Shown piece by piece: positions 54,970 to 64,000 of a stretch of DNA of 64,000 nucleotides. The stretch's first letter is position 1, and every line of letters starts with the position of its first letter. The position numbers were made by a program, and so were the translations under genes. Origin of the DNA: Neodiprion pinetum (lineage: Eukaryota > Arthropoda > Insecta > Hymenoptera > Diprionidae); contig NC_060238.1 of assembly GCF_021155775.2 (NCBI RefSeq), positions 9,534,001-9,598,000 on the forward strand, in the 5' to 3' direction. The notes under the pieces are model-generated. The model saw only the letters and a program-made list of their open reading frames with translations. It searched no databases and was not told the DNA's origin.

Positions 54970-56175
54970 CAGTGGCGGGATTCCGTAACTCTCTACCGAC
55001 AATTATCGTTGTTGCTAGCTAGCGATAGTTGTCGCTTGCATCGACGATGCTAGCGACGTAGGGTGATTCTGTAACTTAGACGTAACAATATTCATCGATG
55101 CAAAACTATAATAGTCACAGGCGCATCGATAAATGTCGATAGATTTTCAGCTAATTTGACAACGTCGCAGATATTATCACTAAAAATCTACTAACTTCGG
55201 ATAGATTATTTGTGAACGCGAACAAAATCGTCTATTGTTCTGTATCTTTGCCGTGATCTTTCCTCGCGTTGTATAAAAAAACTTTTCTCCGATTAATCAA
55301 AAATGTAAAAAAAATGGAACAGTGTTAGTATACTGAGCCCAAACAGTTCCAATGGTTTGAGCTACTTTGAGTACTACTAACTATATAAATGTTGCAATGC
55401 TCAGCTAAATTGATTTGGAGAAAAGACCTTATGTCCTCTGTTTGTCATCTATCAATGACTAGAATCACTCTATCCAAGTAATTGTATAATATTCAGAAAT
55501 ATTTGTTTAGGTTACTTTGACTGAGCCCTCTTCATAAGTCTATTTCTCAGCATCGAAAGTTGATTAAATATTATTAATAAATCCATTTTACGGCGAATCA
55601 AAAATGCACTTGTTATTTTTTATATCAAAAAGCCATCGAGAGATTTGATTAAATACTATTATTTAATCAACCCTTACGATATCTTATAAATGGACTTGCA
55701 TATTTGGAAAGATATTGAGGATTGAGTCAACGTAACCTTAAAAGTATGTTTTTGAATTTTATACAATTACTTGGATAATGAACACCGTTTTATAGAGAAC
55801 GTTAAAACGTTTATATTATTGTGATGAAAGAAATAATTGCTTGAAGTGAATCTTCATATTCACTTGCATGATGAAGTTTTCAATCCGTTTTCAATCTAAG
55901 TACTATTTTGAAGGTTAGAGAAAAATTCACGCGCAACACATTGACACGTTGTTGCACCAAGACTATCGTCTACTATGTTACTGATTAACGTTACGCCTTA
56001 GCGAGACTTTCGTATCCATCGCTAGCCGAGTGACAATTATCGTAACCTAACGATTCGGACTAGCGACAAATATCGTTAACTGCGTCGTACAGAATCACCA
56101 CTAGCGACAATTGTCGATAGAAGGCGTTAACGATAGCGATAATCGTCGCTAGAGAGTTACGGAATCCCGCTACAG
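54970..56175. mobile_element. TIR element (1.2 kb) inside the LTR
   Basis: Termini CAGTGGCGGGATTCCGTAAC and, inverted, CTGTAGCGGGATTCCGTAAC, followed by subterminal palindromic words of the type GCGACAATTGTCGATAG near both ends. No transposase frame. The host LTR sequence continues on either side. No convincing target duplication. Confidence 0.7.
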
Positions 56176-56554
56176 AAGCCAAACCACCCAGATTATCGCG
56201 ACCGCCGCTTGGATGCGTCGCCGATGGATACGCGCACCGTAGACGACACTTAGCAGCTAGGAGCTGAACCAACCCTAACGCCTATTTCGCCGTCAACCGT
56301 CAAGTAAGAGCATGTTTATCTGATGCACATGTCTCAGCAACGGATCGGAGCGTGGCTATCAAACCCGATTAGCAAGGGATGGGCGATGTCAGACTGATCA
56401 GTTTTGGATGAGAGGCCCGTGTGGTAATCACCACCACCAGGACGTCTCGGTACGCTTGTGCCGCGTAGCTAGGAAGCTGGGTCCCAAAATTTCTATATGA
56501 TTTGCTCGTCTGGCAGACATTATTAATATCAAATTTTGTACCGTAAGAAACATT

Positions 56555-57670
56555 AAGGTCTGCCACCATGACAGGCCTGCGTTGTCAATTGACAGCGCTT
56601 GAAAAATTTAAAAAAAAAACGGTATGCTAAATCATTTGTTCGTGTCTGCCTCTTGGACTGATGCTCAGAATCGTCCTCAAAACGATCAAAATCCAGAGGC
56701 AGACATCCAGACCTCTGGCTTTTGTAATAGTAAATTTTTTAAGTTTTTTTTTTATGATTTAAAAACGAGTATATGAAATGTTCGCTCGGCAGACCTGAAT
56801 TGTTCGATTAAACCCAATGTGAAGGGCCACAGAAAAATGGTCTGCCATCATGGTAGCGCTGAGTTTTCAATTGACAGCGCTTCAAAAATGTAAAAAAAAG
56901 GTGTGCTAAATCATTTGTTGATGTCTGCCTCTTAGACTGATGCTCAGAATCGTCCTCAAAACGTTGAAAATCCAGAGGCAGACATCCAGACCCCTGATTT
57001 TCCAAAGGCAGACCATTTGAATATAAATTTTTTTCTCAACTCTACGCTAATTATTAGTTTAAACAATTTGTTAATAACTTTTGGGCAATATTATTATTGA
57101 TGATTGTTCTTCATAGCATGCCGAATGTTGTTGAAGTTTTCAGATTTTTATTAAGTAACAAAGTACGAAAAGTCTGATCGTATACAATTTTTGGCTGGGA
57201 CGAGCAATGACATACATCCTTAAATTTATTTGCGTCTTATAACGTTATAATAAACCGTTCTTTTTTTCATTTTTTTAATTGGATCCAATAAAAAAGACTG
57301 AACAATATAATAATACTAAAACTATTAATACCAACAATAAATAGCCGTATTCCCCACTTTCCCTTGATTCTGCGTGAACTTCAAAAAATGATACACCTCA
57401 AAATCAGTGACCAAAATGTCTGCCAACTTTTTTTTATACTCAGGTAGTCGTATTGAATCGAATGGACGCAACTAGAACGACGAACAAATGATTTAGTAGA
57501 GCTTTTTTTTACATTTTCACAACTACGTCCCGTGATAATGCAGGGCCCTGCATGTCTGCCTCTGGATTTTCAACGTTTTGAGGACGATTCTGACCATCAG
57601 TCCAAGAGACAGACACGAACACATGATTTAGTACCTTTTTTTTTTACATTTTTGAAGAGCTGCAACTCAA
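56555..57670. repeat. Three copies of a 190 base repeat, two direct and one inverted
   Basis: Units at about 56555-56745 and 56830-57020 run in the same orientation; a third at about 57480-57670 is inverted. Shared phrases: AATCATTTGTTCGTGTCTGC, GATGCTCAGAATCGTCCTCA, AAATCCAGAGGCAGACATCC, AATTGACAGCGCTT. The arrangement suggests a foldback-type element that has duplicated one arm. Confidence 0.75.
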
Positions 57671-58560
57671 AAACGCAGGGATGTAGGACCTTAATTAACT
57701 GGACCAAATCGATTTGTATTGATCTGAACTTTCATCCCTATCGATATGAAAGACGAACAAATCATTTACCAAAATGGCAGCCAGCTCCCTAACTAGTAGG
57801 GCGAGTACCTAGCTATGACACCGGAGAAATATACTGCACGGGGAATACCAGCATAGCGAGGAGCAGGCAGCATCTTTCTACCTTTTCAATACCGATACCG
57901 CAACATTAAGTAAGATCATTATACCGCTCAATATCGTCATCTACCGGTAAGATCTATTCCCACATCGATACCGCAGTACCGTGAGGGGTACACCATCCCC
58001 TCTCACGCGCAGCGCGGGGCAACCGACGGCAAACCACCCTCTACATATCGCTCAACGGATCGATAATTCAATATATGTCAACGAGGAAGAAGATGGACTA
58101 CCGCCCGTCTTACCTGTTGACCCGTCTCACGTGACCTGTTAGGCCAATTGCGATCACCCAGAACAAGGATAGGATCACGTGACGGCAGCACGCCGAAAAT
58201 CAACCGGGATCGCGAGGAGCATCCGTTGACCCGTCACACTCTTCGTCTAGTGCTTAACCACTATAGCCGGGTTTCCTCTGTTTAATAGTTACCGTTTCCG
58301 TATCGCATCTACTCTATTTTTTAATGTTTCTCCTGTTACCGCAACTGCATTCTCTACTTTCTTCTATTCACGTAAGTGAGGTTCTCTTTGTTACATTGTG
58401 AAGCCCCAAGTTATTTGCATTGTATCTCATCTATATATTTTACCTATTTTCTCTTTTATCTTTCCTCGCGGCTTACGTTGCGTGGGCCACATGGGCTCGT
58501 CCTTCATCTTATCTCTGGTCTAATACCGCAAATAACTTCGCGACTAGTTAGCTTAATGTT

Positions 58561-58917
58561 GCAACTTGGAAGTGGGTATGAGAGTGGATAAAAATACGAT
58601 GTTGTTCAAGAATTTGTTCGTTTATTGTTCGATGAGATTCTTGTGAATAAAAAAAAAAGTAATACAAAAGGCGCCTGCAACATTAAAAAATCTAGATTAT
58701 ATACAACGCATGTTGCATGGCGATCGTTTACACGTGTAAGTACAAAATTTCGGAGCACATATTTTTACTTAAATTGCATACCTTTTCTTGTTTGATTGAC
58801 GTATTTTATCTTGATAATATTCAGCCTTTATTTTTAACTTCAAACTGACGATGAATTGTATTCTATCGTAATTATTACGATAGATTACTTTACAGACTTG
58901 ACTTCCGTTTCCGTTTT
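58561..58917. other. No gene recognised
   Basis: AT-rich spacer between the LTR remnant and the LINE. No frame or repeat recognised. Confidence 0.45.
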
Positions 58918-59237
58918 GAATGTGAGTGACAGGTGTGCGAAAAAGTGCGAGAGAAAAGGCGAGAATTTAGCAGGATAGCAAAGGTGAGGAGAAAAGGAAA
59001 TAGGGCAGAGAAGGAGCGGGGAAGACATAGACGGGAGGTCGGGTGAAGGGAATAGGAAGGCAGGAATAGAAGGGAAGGGCAGGTGAAAAAGGAAGAAGGG
59101 GGAGAGTTTTGAGGTTAGGCAGAAAGAGCCGGCGGACGGCAACGATTCGGATGAAATAGGAATAGGCAGTGTCATCTAGGGAGTAGGAAGGGGGATAGAG
59201 TAGACAGGTAGGCGGCGGATAGATAAGGTAGGGAGCG

Positions 59238-60490
59238 GTGACGGAGAGAAAGAATATGAGTAACGCGGGTGGCCAAAATGAAGGGGCGAACAGGGAAGAG
59301 GAGGAGAAAAAGAAAGGTAGGCCGGGGGCAGTAGCAGCGTTAGGGAGGGATAGGAGGCATAGCCTGGGATCGACGGCGACGGTGCTAGACTTATGGAAGA
59401 GAAGGCGGGAGGAGGAAGGGGAAAACGGGGAGGAGGAGGTAGACGAGTTGCAGGAAAGAGAAAGAGTATTTGGGAACAGCAGGAAAGTGCACCGGTCGCC
59501 GGAGGGTAAGACAGGGGAGGAAGGGAAGGTAGAGGGAGGGGGTATACAAGATATGTTAAGGTTGATTAGGGAAGAGCTAAAGATAGGTCTAGAGGAGATC
59601 AAAGGGCAGGGAAGGGGGATCAGGGAAGAAATGGAAAAGATTAAAGGCGAAATGACTAGAAGGGAAGAGCAGTGGGAAGTAGAGAGGGGGGAGATGAAGG
59701 AAATGATAAGGGATCTAGGTAAAAGACTAGAAGAGGTAGAAGAGCGGAGAGGGGGGGAGATGGAAAGGGTAAAGGAGAGGCTGATAGAATTGGAAAAGGA
59801 GAGTGCAGAAGGAGGGGGAGAAAGGCAGGTACAGGGGAATGCGGAAGTGGCGCAGGTAACAATAGATAGATTAATAGAGATGAAGTGGGCCATAGAGAGG
59901 AAAGAAAGGGAAGAAAGAAGGGGAGAGGAGCGAGACTTGAGAAGGGAAGAGAAAAGGAAGAGTTGAAAAAGATTTTGCAGCTGATAGGGGTAGAGGTCGA
60001 GGTAAAGGATATGTTGGAGGTAGGCGTGAAAAAGGGGGGAGAAAAGGGGATATGGATAGCAAGACTCGGAAATAGGGAGCAAAAGAGGCAGGTAATGGGA
60101 AGAAAAAGCCTCCTCAAAGGGAGGGAGAAGAGAATAGACGAGGATCTCACCTGGGCAGAGAGAAGAATGAAATGGAAGTTGAGGGAGATAGCAGCTATTG
60201 AGGAGAGAAGGGGAAACAGAGTAAGAATAGGGTATGCAAATATCTGGATAGAAGGGAAAATGTGGAAGTGGGATGAGATAGGAGAGGTGCTTGGGGACGA
60301 TACAGGGAGAGCAAGGGAAGAGGGGCAAAGGGAGGGGAAGGGAAAAGTAGGAGAAAGCGATAGGGAAAGGTCAGCAAGCGAGGAAAGACAAGAGGGAAGT
60401 ATAGAAGCACAGGGAAGGGTACGTAGGGAAAGGCAGTCGGGGGAATGGGTAGTGGGGGGGGGGGACAGAGGCAGGTGGGGAGGGAGATAA
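59238..60490 (+). pseudogene. LINE ORF1-like protein, frameshifted
   Basis: First frame (59238-59966) is a Glu/Arg/Lys-rich coiled coil. Near 59945 the frame shifts and continues at 59885-60490 with a core like IWIARLGNREQKRQVMGRKS, an EDLTWAERRMKWKLREIA segment and RVRIGYANIWIEG, which I associate with ORF1/gag proteins of insect LINEs (nucleic acid binding). It runs into a long G-run near 60450 that overlaps the start of the endonuclease frame. In related insect elements I recall this region fused to the endonuclease/RT polyprotein. Not functional as it stands. Confidence 0.6.
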
Positions 60491-61576
60491 GGAGGAGAGA
60501 GAGGGGAGTAGGCGAGACAGAAAGGGAGGGGTGGAAAGTAGCTTTTTGGAATGTGGCGGGGCTCGTGAGAAAGGATGAAGATTTCTGGAGGGGGCTAGGA
60601 AAGTGGGATGTAATATTTCTAATGGAGACATGGATAGAAAAGAAGGGGTGGGAAAGGATTAGAAATAAGTTGCCAGTAGGGTATAAATGGGAAGTGCAGT
60701 ATGCGGTTCGAAAAAATAGGAAGGGAAGAGCAATAGGCGGAATGCTGTCAGGGGTAAGAAGGGAGATAGTAAGTGGGGAGGGAGGGAGGGAAGAGGTAAA
60801 AGAGGGCATGATAGCAAGGAAAATAAGTGTAGGGGGGGAAAAATGGGTAGTAGTAGGAATATACGTAAATGGGGACCTGAAAGAGAAGATAGGGGAATTG
60901 AAGGAGCGGGCAGAAGAGATAGAGGGAGGGGTAAAAGTGCTGATGGGGGGTGATTTTAATGCCAGGACAGGGCAGGAGGGGGGAGGATGCTGGGGAGAAG
61001 GAGAGGAGGAGAGTAGGAGTAGGAAATCAAAGGACAGGAAAATAAACTCGGTAGGTAGGCAGCTGGTGCAATTTTTAGAGGAGACAGGATGGGCAATAAT
61101 GAACGGGAACATAGAGGGGGATGAGGAGGGGGAATTCACGTATGTAGGAGGGGCAGGGGTGACAGTGATAGACTACGCTATAGGAGACATCGAGGTGAGG
61201 GATAGGGTCAAAAGGATAGAGATTGGGGATAGGGTTCATTCGGATCATCACCCGGTAATAGTGTGGTTGAGGGGGGCAGTGGCTAGGACAAGGAAGGGAA
61301 AAAGAGTAGGGGAAACTAGTAGAGGAGACTGGACGGAGGAGGGTAGGATGAGGTTTAGAACAGAAGTCAAATGGGAGGGGATAGGAGAAGTGGATGTAGG
61401 GAAAGAGATAGAGAAAAGAATAAGGGAGTTTAGACGAGCCTTAGATGTAGGAGGGAGGGGGAGGGAAGCGAAAAAGGGATGGTGGGATGAGGAATGTAGG
61501 CGAAAAAAAGCGGAAGTTAGGCAGAGTCTAAGGAAATGGAGAAAGGGGGAGGGGGAAGGGGACGCGTATAGAAAGG
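60445..61576 (+). pseudogene. LINE apurinic/apyrimidinic endonuclease domain
   Basis: Endonuclease that nicks target DNA for target-primed reverse transcription. Motifs in order: KVAFWNVAGLVRK (about 60535), FLMETWIEKKGW with the catalytic Glu, a GVKVLMGGDFNARTG segment with the catalytic Asp-x-Asn, TVIDYAIGD, and SDHHPVIVWL with the catalytic Asp-His pair. The domain is complete. The frame shifts near 61576 into the RT frame. Confidence 0.85.
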
Positions 61577-63759
61577 GAAGAAGTATATAATAGGCTATGC
61601 GAGGAGAGGAAAAAGAAAGAAAATGAGGGATTCATAAAAGAAGCAGCGGAAGCAAGGACAGAAAGCAAGGTATGGGAGATAGTTAATAGGGAAAGAAAGA
61701 AGTGGAAAAGGGTGAATGAAGAAATAGGAGATCAGGAGTGGAGGGAGTATTTCATGGGATTATTAGGCGGGGTAGAAAGCAAGGTAACAGAAGGCGGGGA
61801 GTCGGTAAATAGGAAGGGGGACGGGGAAGGGGAGCTGCAAAGGGAAGAGATTGAGAAGGTGATAGGAAAGCTGAGGGACGGAAGGGCACCAGGGGGGGAT
61901 GGAATAGTTAGCGAGGTATGGAGGTATGGGGGGGAAGAAATGGAGCAGTGGATATGGAAAACATGTAACAGAGTTTGGGTGGGGGAGGGCTGGCCAGAGG
62001 ATTGGAGGGAGGGATTGATAGCGCCGATAGTTAAGAAGGGGGAGGGGAAAAGGGTAGAAGAGTATAGGGGGGTGACTTTGATGCCAACTCTATATAAGGT
62101 GTATGCGATGGCATTAGCGGATAGGTTAGAAAGAGAGGTAGAAGAAAAGGGCTTGATACCACAAAACCAAACGGGTTTCAGAAAAGGCATGGGCACCGTT
62201 GACAATATATATATACTTAATTATTTAATCAATAGGCAGGTGGAAAAGGATAAGGGAAAGATGGTGGCGTTTTTTGTGGACCTGAAAGCTGCTTTTGATT
62301 CAGTGAACAGGAAGGTGCTGTGGGAGACTATGGAAAGGAGAGGGGTGAGGGAAGGGCTAAGGGTAAGGATAGAGGAAATTAACAAGGAAACAAAGAGTCG
62401 AGTAAGGAGCGGGGGAAAGCTAGGAGAGGCGTTTTGGACAGCGAGGGGGGTTAGGCAGGGATGTCCGCTCAGTCCGCATGTGTTCAACCTGCTGCTGGCG
62501 GACTTAGAAGAGGAAATGGGGAGAGGGAGAAGGGTTGGGGGGGTGGAGTTAGCCGGCGGCAGGGTATGCACGTTAGCTTATGCGGATGATATAGTGTTAC
62601 TAGCGGAAAGTGAAGAGGAAATGGAGGTAATTATTAGGAAGTTGGAAAGGTATATGGATAGGAAAAGGCTGACGGTAAATGTAGGGAAATCAAAGATTAT
62701 GAGATTCAGGAAAGGAGGCGGTAGAAGGAAAAATATAGATTGGAGATGGAAAGGGAAAAGGATAGAGGAGGTGAAAGAGTTTAGCTATTTAGGGTATAGA
62801 GTAAAGTGCAATGGGGGACAGGAAGCACAGGTGAAAGAGAGAGTACGGAAGGCAGGGGTAGTAATGAGGCAGGTATGGGGAATAGGAAAAAGAAGGCTTG
62901 GGAGGGATTGGGAAAAAAAAATTTGGTTATTTGACAGGCTAGTATGGACGGTAATAGAGTATGCATCGGAGATATGGGGGTGGAAGGAGTGGAGGGCGGT
63001 CCAGGCGGTACAGGATAGATTTTTGAGATGGACATTAGGAGTGGATGGGAGAACACCGGGATATCTAGTAGGGGAGGAACTACAGAGGGAGAAACTAAGG
63101 ATTAGGGCAGGGAGAAGGGCATGGAATTTTGAAAGGAAGCTGGAGAGAGGGGAGGGTAGCGAGTTAGCTAGGAGATGCTGGGAAGAGATAAGGGACAAGG
63201 CAGAAGCTGGGAGGCAGGGATCGAGGTGGGAAAGAGAAAGGGAAAGTTTCTTTGCGGAAAGGGGAGCAGAGAGTAGAGAGGTAGTCGCGAGAAGGGAGAG
63301 GGGCGAGATGGAGTTTAGGGAAATAGAGGAGAGAGAGAGGGAAGAACAGAGAAGAGAGAGGTGAAAGAAAATAAGGGAATCGAGGTACAACAGATGGTAC
63401 AGGCTAGTGAAAGGAGAAGGGATACCAGGATATCTGGGAAAGGGATGGGGAGAAAGCAGGTGGATAAGGGTGGCAAGATTTAGATTAGGAAGCGAGATGA
63501 AGGAGGCAAGGTACTGGGAAGAAGAGGAAAAGAGAAGGTGTAGGGTGTGCGGGGGGGAGGAGGAAACATGGGAGCACGTATGGGAAAGGTGCGTAGGCTG
63601 GGATAGAAGGGAGGAAAGCTGGCAGGAGGTGGTGAGGGAGATGTTAGGTGAGGAGGGGGGGGGGGGGGGGGAGAAGTCTGGATGAGAGAACTGGAAAGGA
63701 TCAGGGATGTACAAGAGAATGAAAGAGTGAGAGATGAATGGGAAATGGAAGTCGATTAG
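61577..63759 (+). pseudogene. LINE reverse transcriptase with C-terminal zinc motif
   Basis: RT motifs in order: GRAPGGDGI, LIAPIVKKGEG, YRGVTLMPTLYKVYA, NQTGFRKGMGTVDNI, VAFFVDLKAAFDSVNRK with the first catalytic Asp, RGVRQGCPLSPHVFN, and LAYADDIVLLAES with the catalytic DD. After the thumb region comes an R/E-rich linker, an in-frame TGA at 63362, then the zinc motif CRVCGGEEETWEHVWERC (about 63538-63593). A G-run at 63656 shifts the frame; the end VRDEWEMEVD is closed by TAG at 63757. In the truncated copy at 23.6 kb the codon at the TGA position is sense and the G-run is short, so these are lesions of this copy. Confidence 0.85.
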
Positions 63760-64000
63760 GGTAAGGACGATTTAGGGAATAGAATAAGGTAAAATAGGAT
63801 AAGGTTAAGTAAAGATAAGGATAAAAAAAAAAAAAAAAATAAGAAAAGGATAAGAGGGAAAGTAAGGGAATGGCAAGGCAATGGCACAGGACACAGGCAA
63901 TTAGAAATTAAGTAAGGATAAGGTAGGAAGTAAGAATTAGGGTAAGAATAGGTTAAGAAAACATGTAAAAAATATTGTAAAGAAAGAGGAAAAGGGAAGT

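Larger units (their letters stand above)
54575..58560 (+). repeat. LTR of the 49.8-52.3 kb family, plus orientation, with nested insertions
   Basis: Starts TGTGACGTGGTACTTCATAT. Similarity to the minus-strand copy is clear at 54575-54780 and again at 58340-58560. Between these lie a TIR element (54970-56175) and an array of related repeats (56555-57670), so the LTR itself is much shorter than the span. The 3' end is lost after about 58560. Confidence 0.6.
58918..64000 (+). mobile_element. APE-type LINE (non-LTR retrotransposon), 3' end outside the window
   Basis: A purine-rich segment from about 58918 to the right edge encodes an ORF1-like protein, an apurinic endonuclease and a reverse transcriptase with a C-terminal zinc motif, and is followed by a purine-rich 3' UTR. 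Comparison with the truncated copy at 23576-24554 shows that only about the last 30-40 bases of 3' UTR are missing. The 5' boundary is where the purine bias begins and is approximate. Three frameshifts and one stop break the coding region. The clade (L2/jockey-like) was not assigned. Confidence 0.85.

Noticed and set aside
58967..60328. Minus-strand frame of 453 codons
   Set aside because: Antisense to the LINE ORF1 region; open because the purine-rich sense strand leaves few antisense stops. Composition is Ser/Pro/Leu runs with no domain.
60195..61139. Minus-strand frame of 314 codons
   Set aside because: Antisense shadow of the LINE endonuclease domain for the same reason.
62785..63714. 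Minus-strand frame of 309 codons
   Set aside because: Antisense shadow of the LINE RT C-terminus.

Overview
This window looks like repeat-dominated intergenic DNA from an insect nuclear genome, probably a hymenopteran (inference). The evidence is: no dense gene packing, many nested retroelements and terminal-inverted-repeat (TIR) elements, a decayed adintovirus/Polinton gene block of the arthropod type, splice-bounded exons, microsatellites, and only one exon that looks like a host gene (a dynein heavy chain piece at about 34.1-34.6 kb). Almost every reading frame belongs to a mobile element and almost all are broken by stops or frameshifts.

Layout. 0-4.4 kb: right part of an adintovirus/Polinton-like element, cut by the left edge, with a packaging ATPase on the minus strand and, divergently, PLA2 capsid protein, adenain-type protease, penton-like and hexon-like capsid genes. 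4.9-5.6 kb: fragment of a PIN/FEN1-like transposon protein. 6.1-14.5 kb: first Ty3/gypsy-type retroelement with a long right LTR. 14.5-17.9 kb: P-element/THAP9-type transposase split by a 1.6 kb foldback element made of short tandem repeats. 19.0-28.3 kb: second gypsy element, interrupted three times: by a 1.7 kb palindromic element in gag, by a solo LTR (itself holding a 5'-truncated LINE) in RT, and by a TTAA-flanked MITE before RNase H. 28.7-30.5 kb: solo LTR. 30.5-43.4 kb: mostly anonymous sequence with a tRNA-derived SINE-like promoter, palindromes, the dynein exon, a hAT-like MITE, a diverged direct duplication and an inverted array of about 130 bp units.

43.45-48.84 kb is the most interesting unit: a 5.4 kb transposon with about 0.5 kb TIRs and a single long, six-times-broken coding region. 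Its C-terminal half carries an acidic motif series (VDG, EEADTK, SDTDIL, TGCD) like that of PIN/FEN1-XPG nucleases. The 4.9 kb fragment is a second copy of the same protein family. The closest described superfamily I can name is Academ, which is reported to carry an XPG-type nuclease; I could not test that.

49.8-58.6 kb holds two LTRs of one family in opposite orientation, a separate solo LTR with a 4 bp target duplication, and nested MITEs. 58.9 kb to the right edge is a nearly full-length APE-type LINE with extreme purine bias on its coding strand; its 3' end lies outside the window. The truncated LINE copy at 23.6-24.6 kb belongs to the same family.
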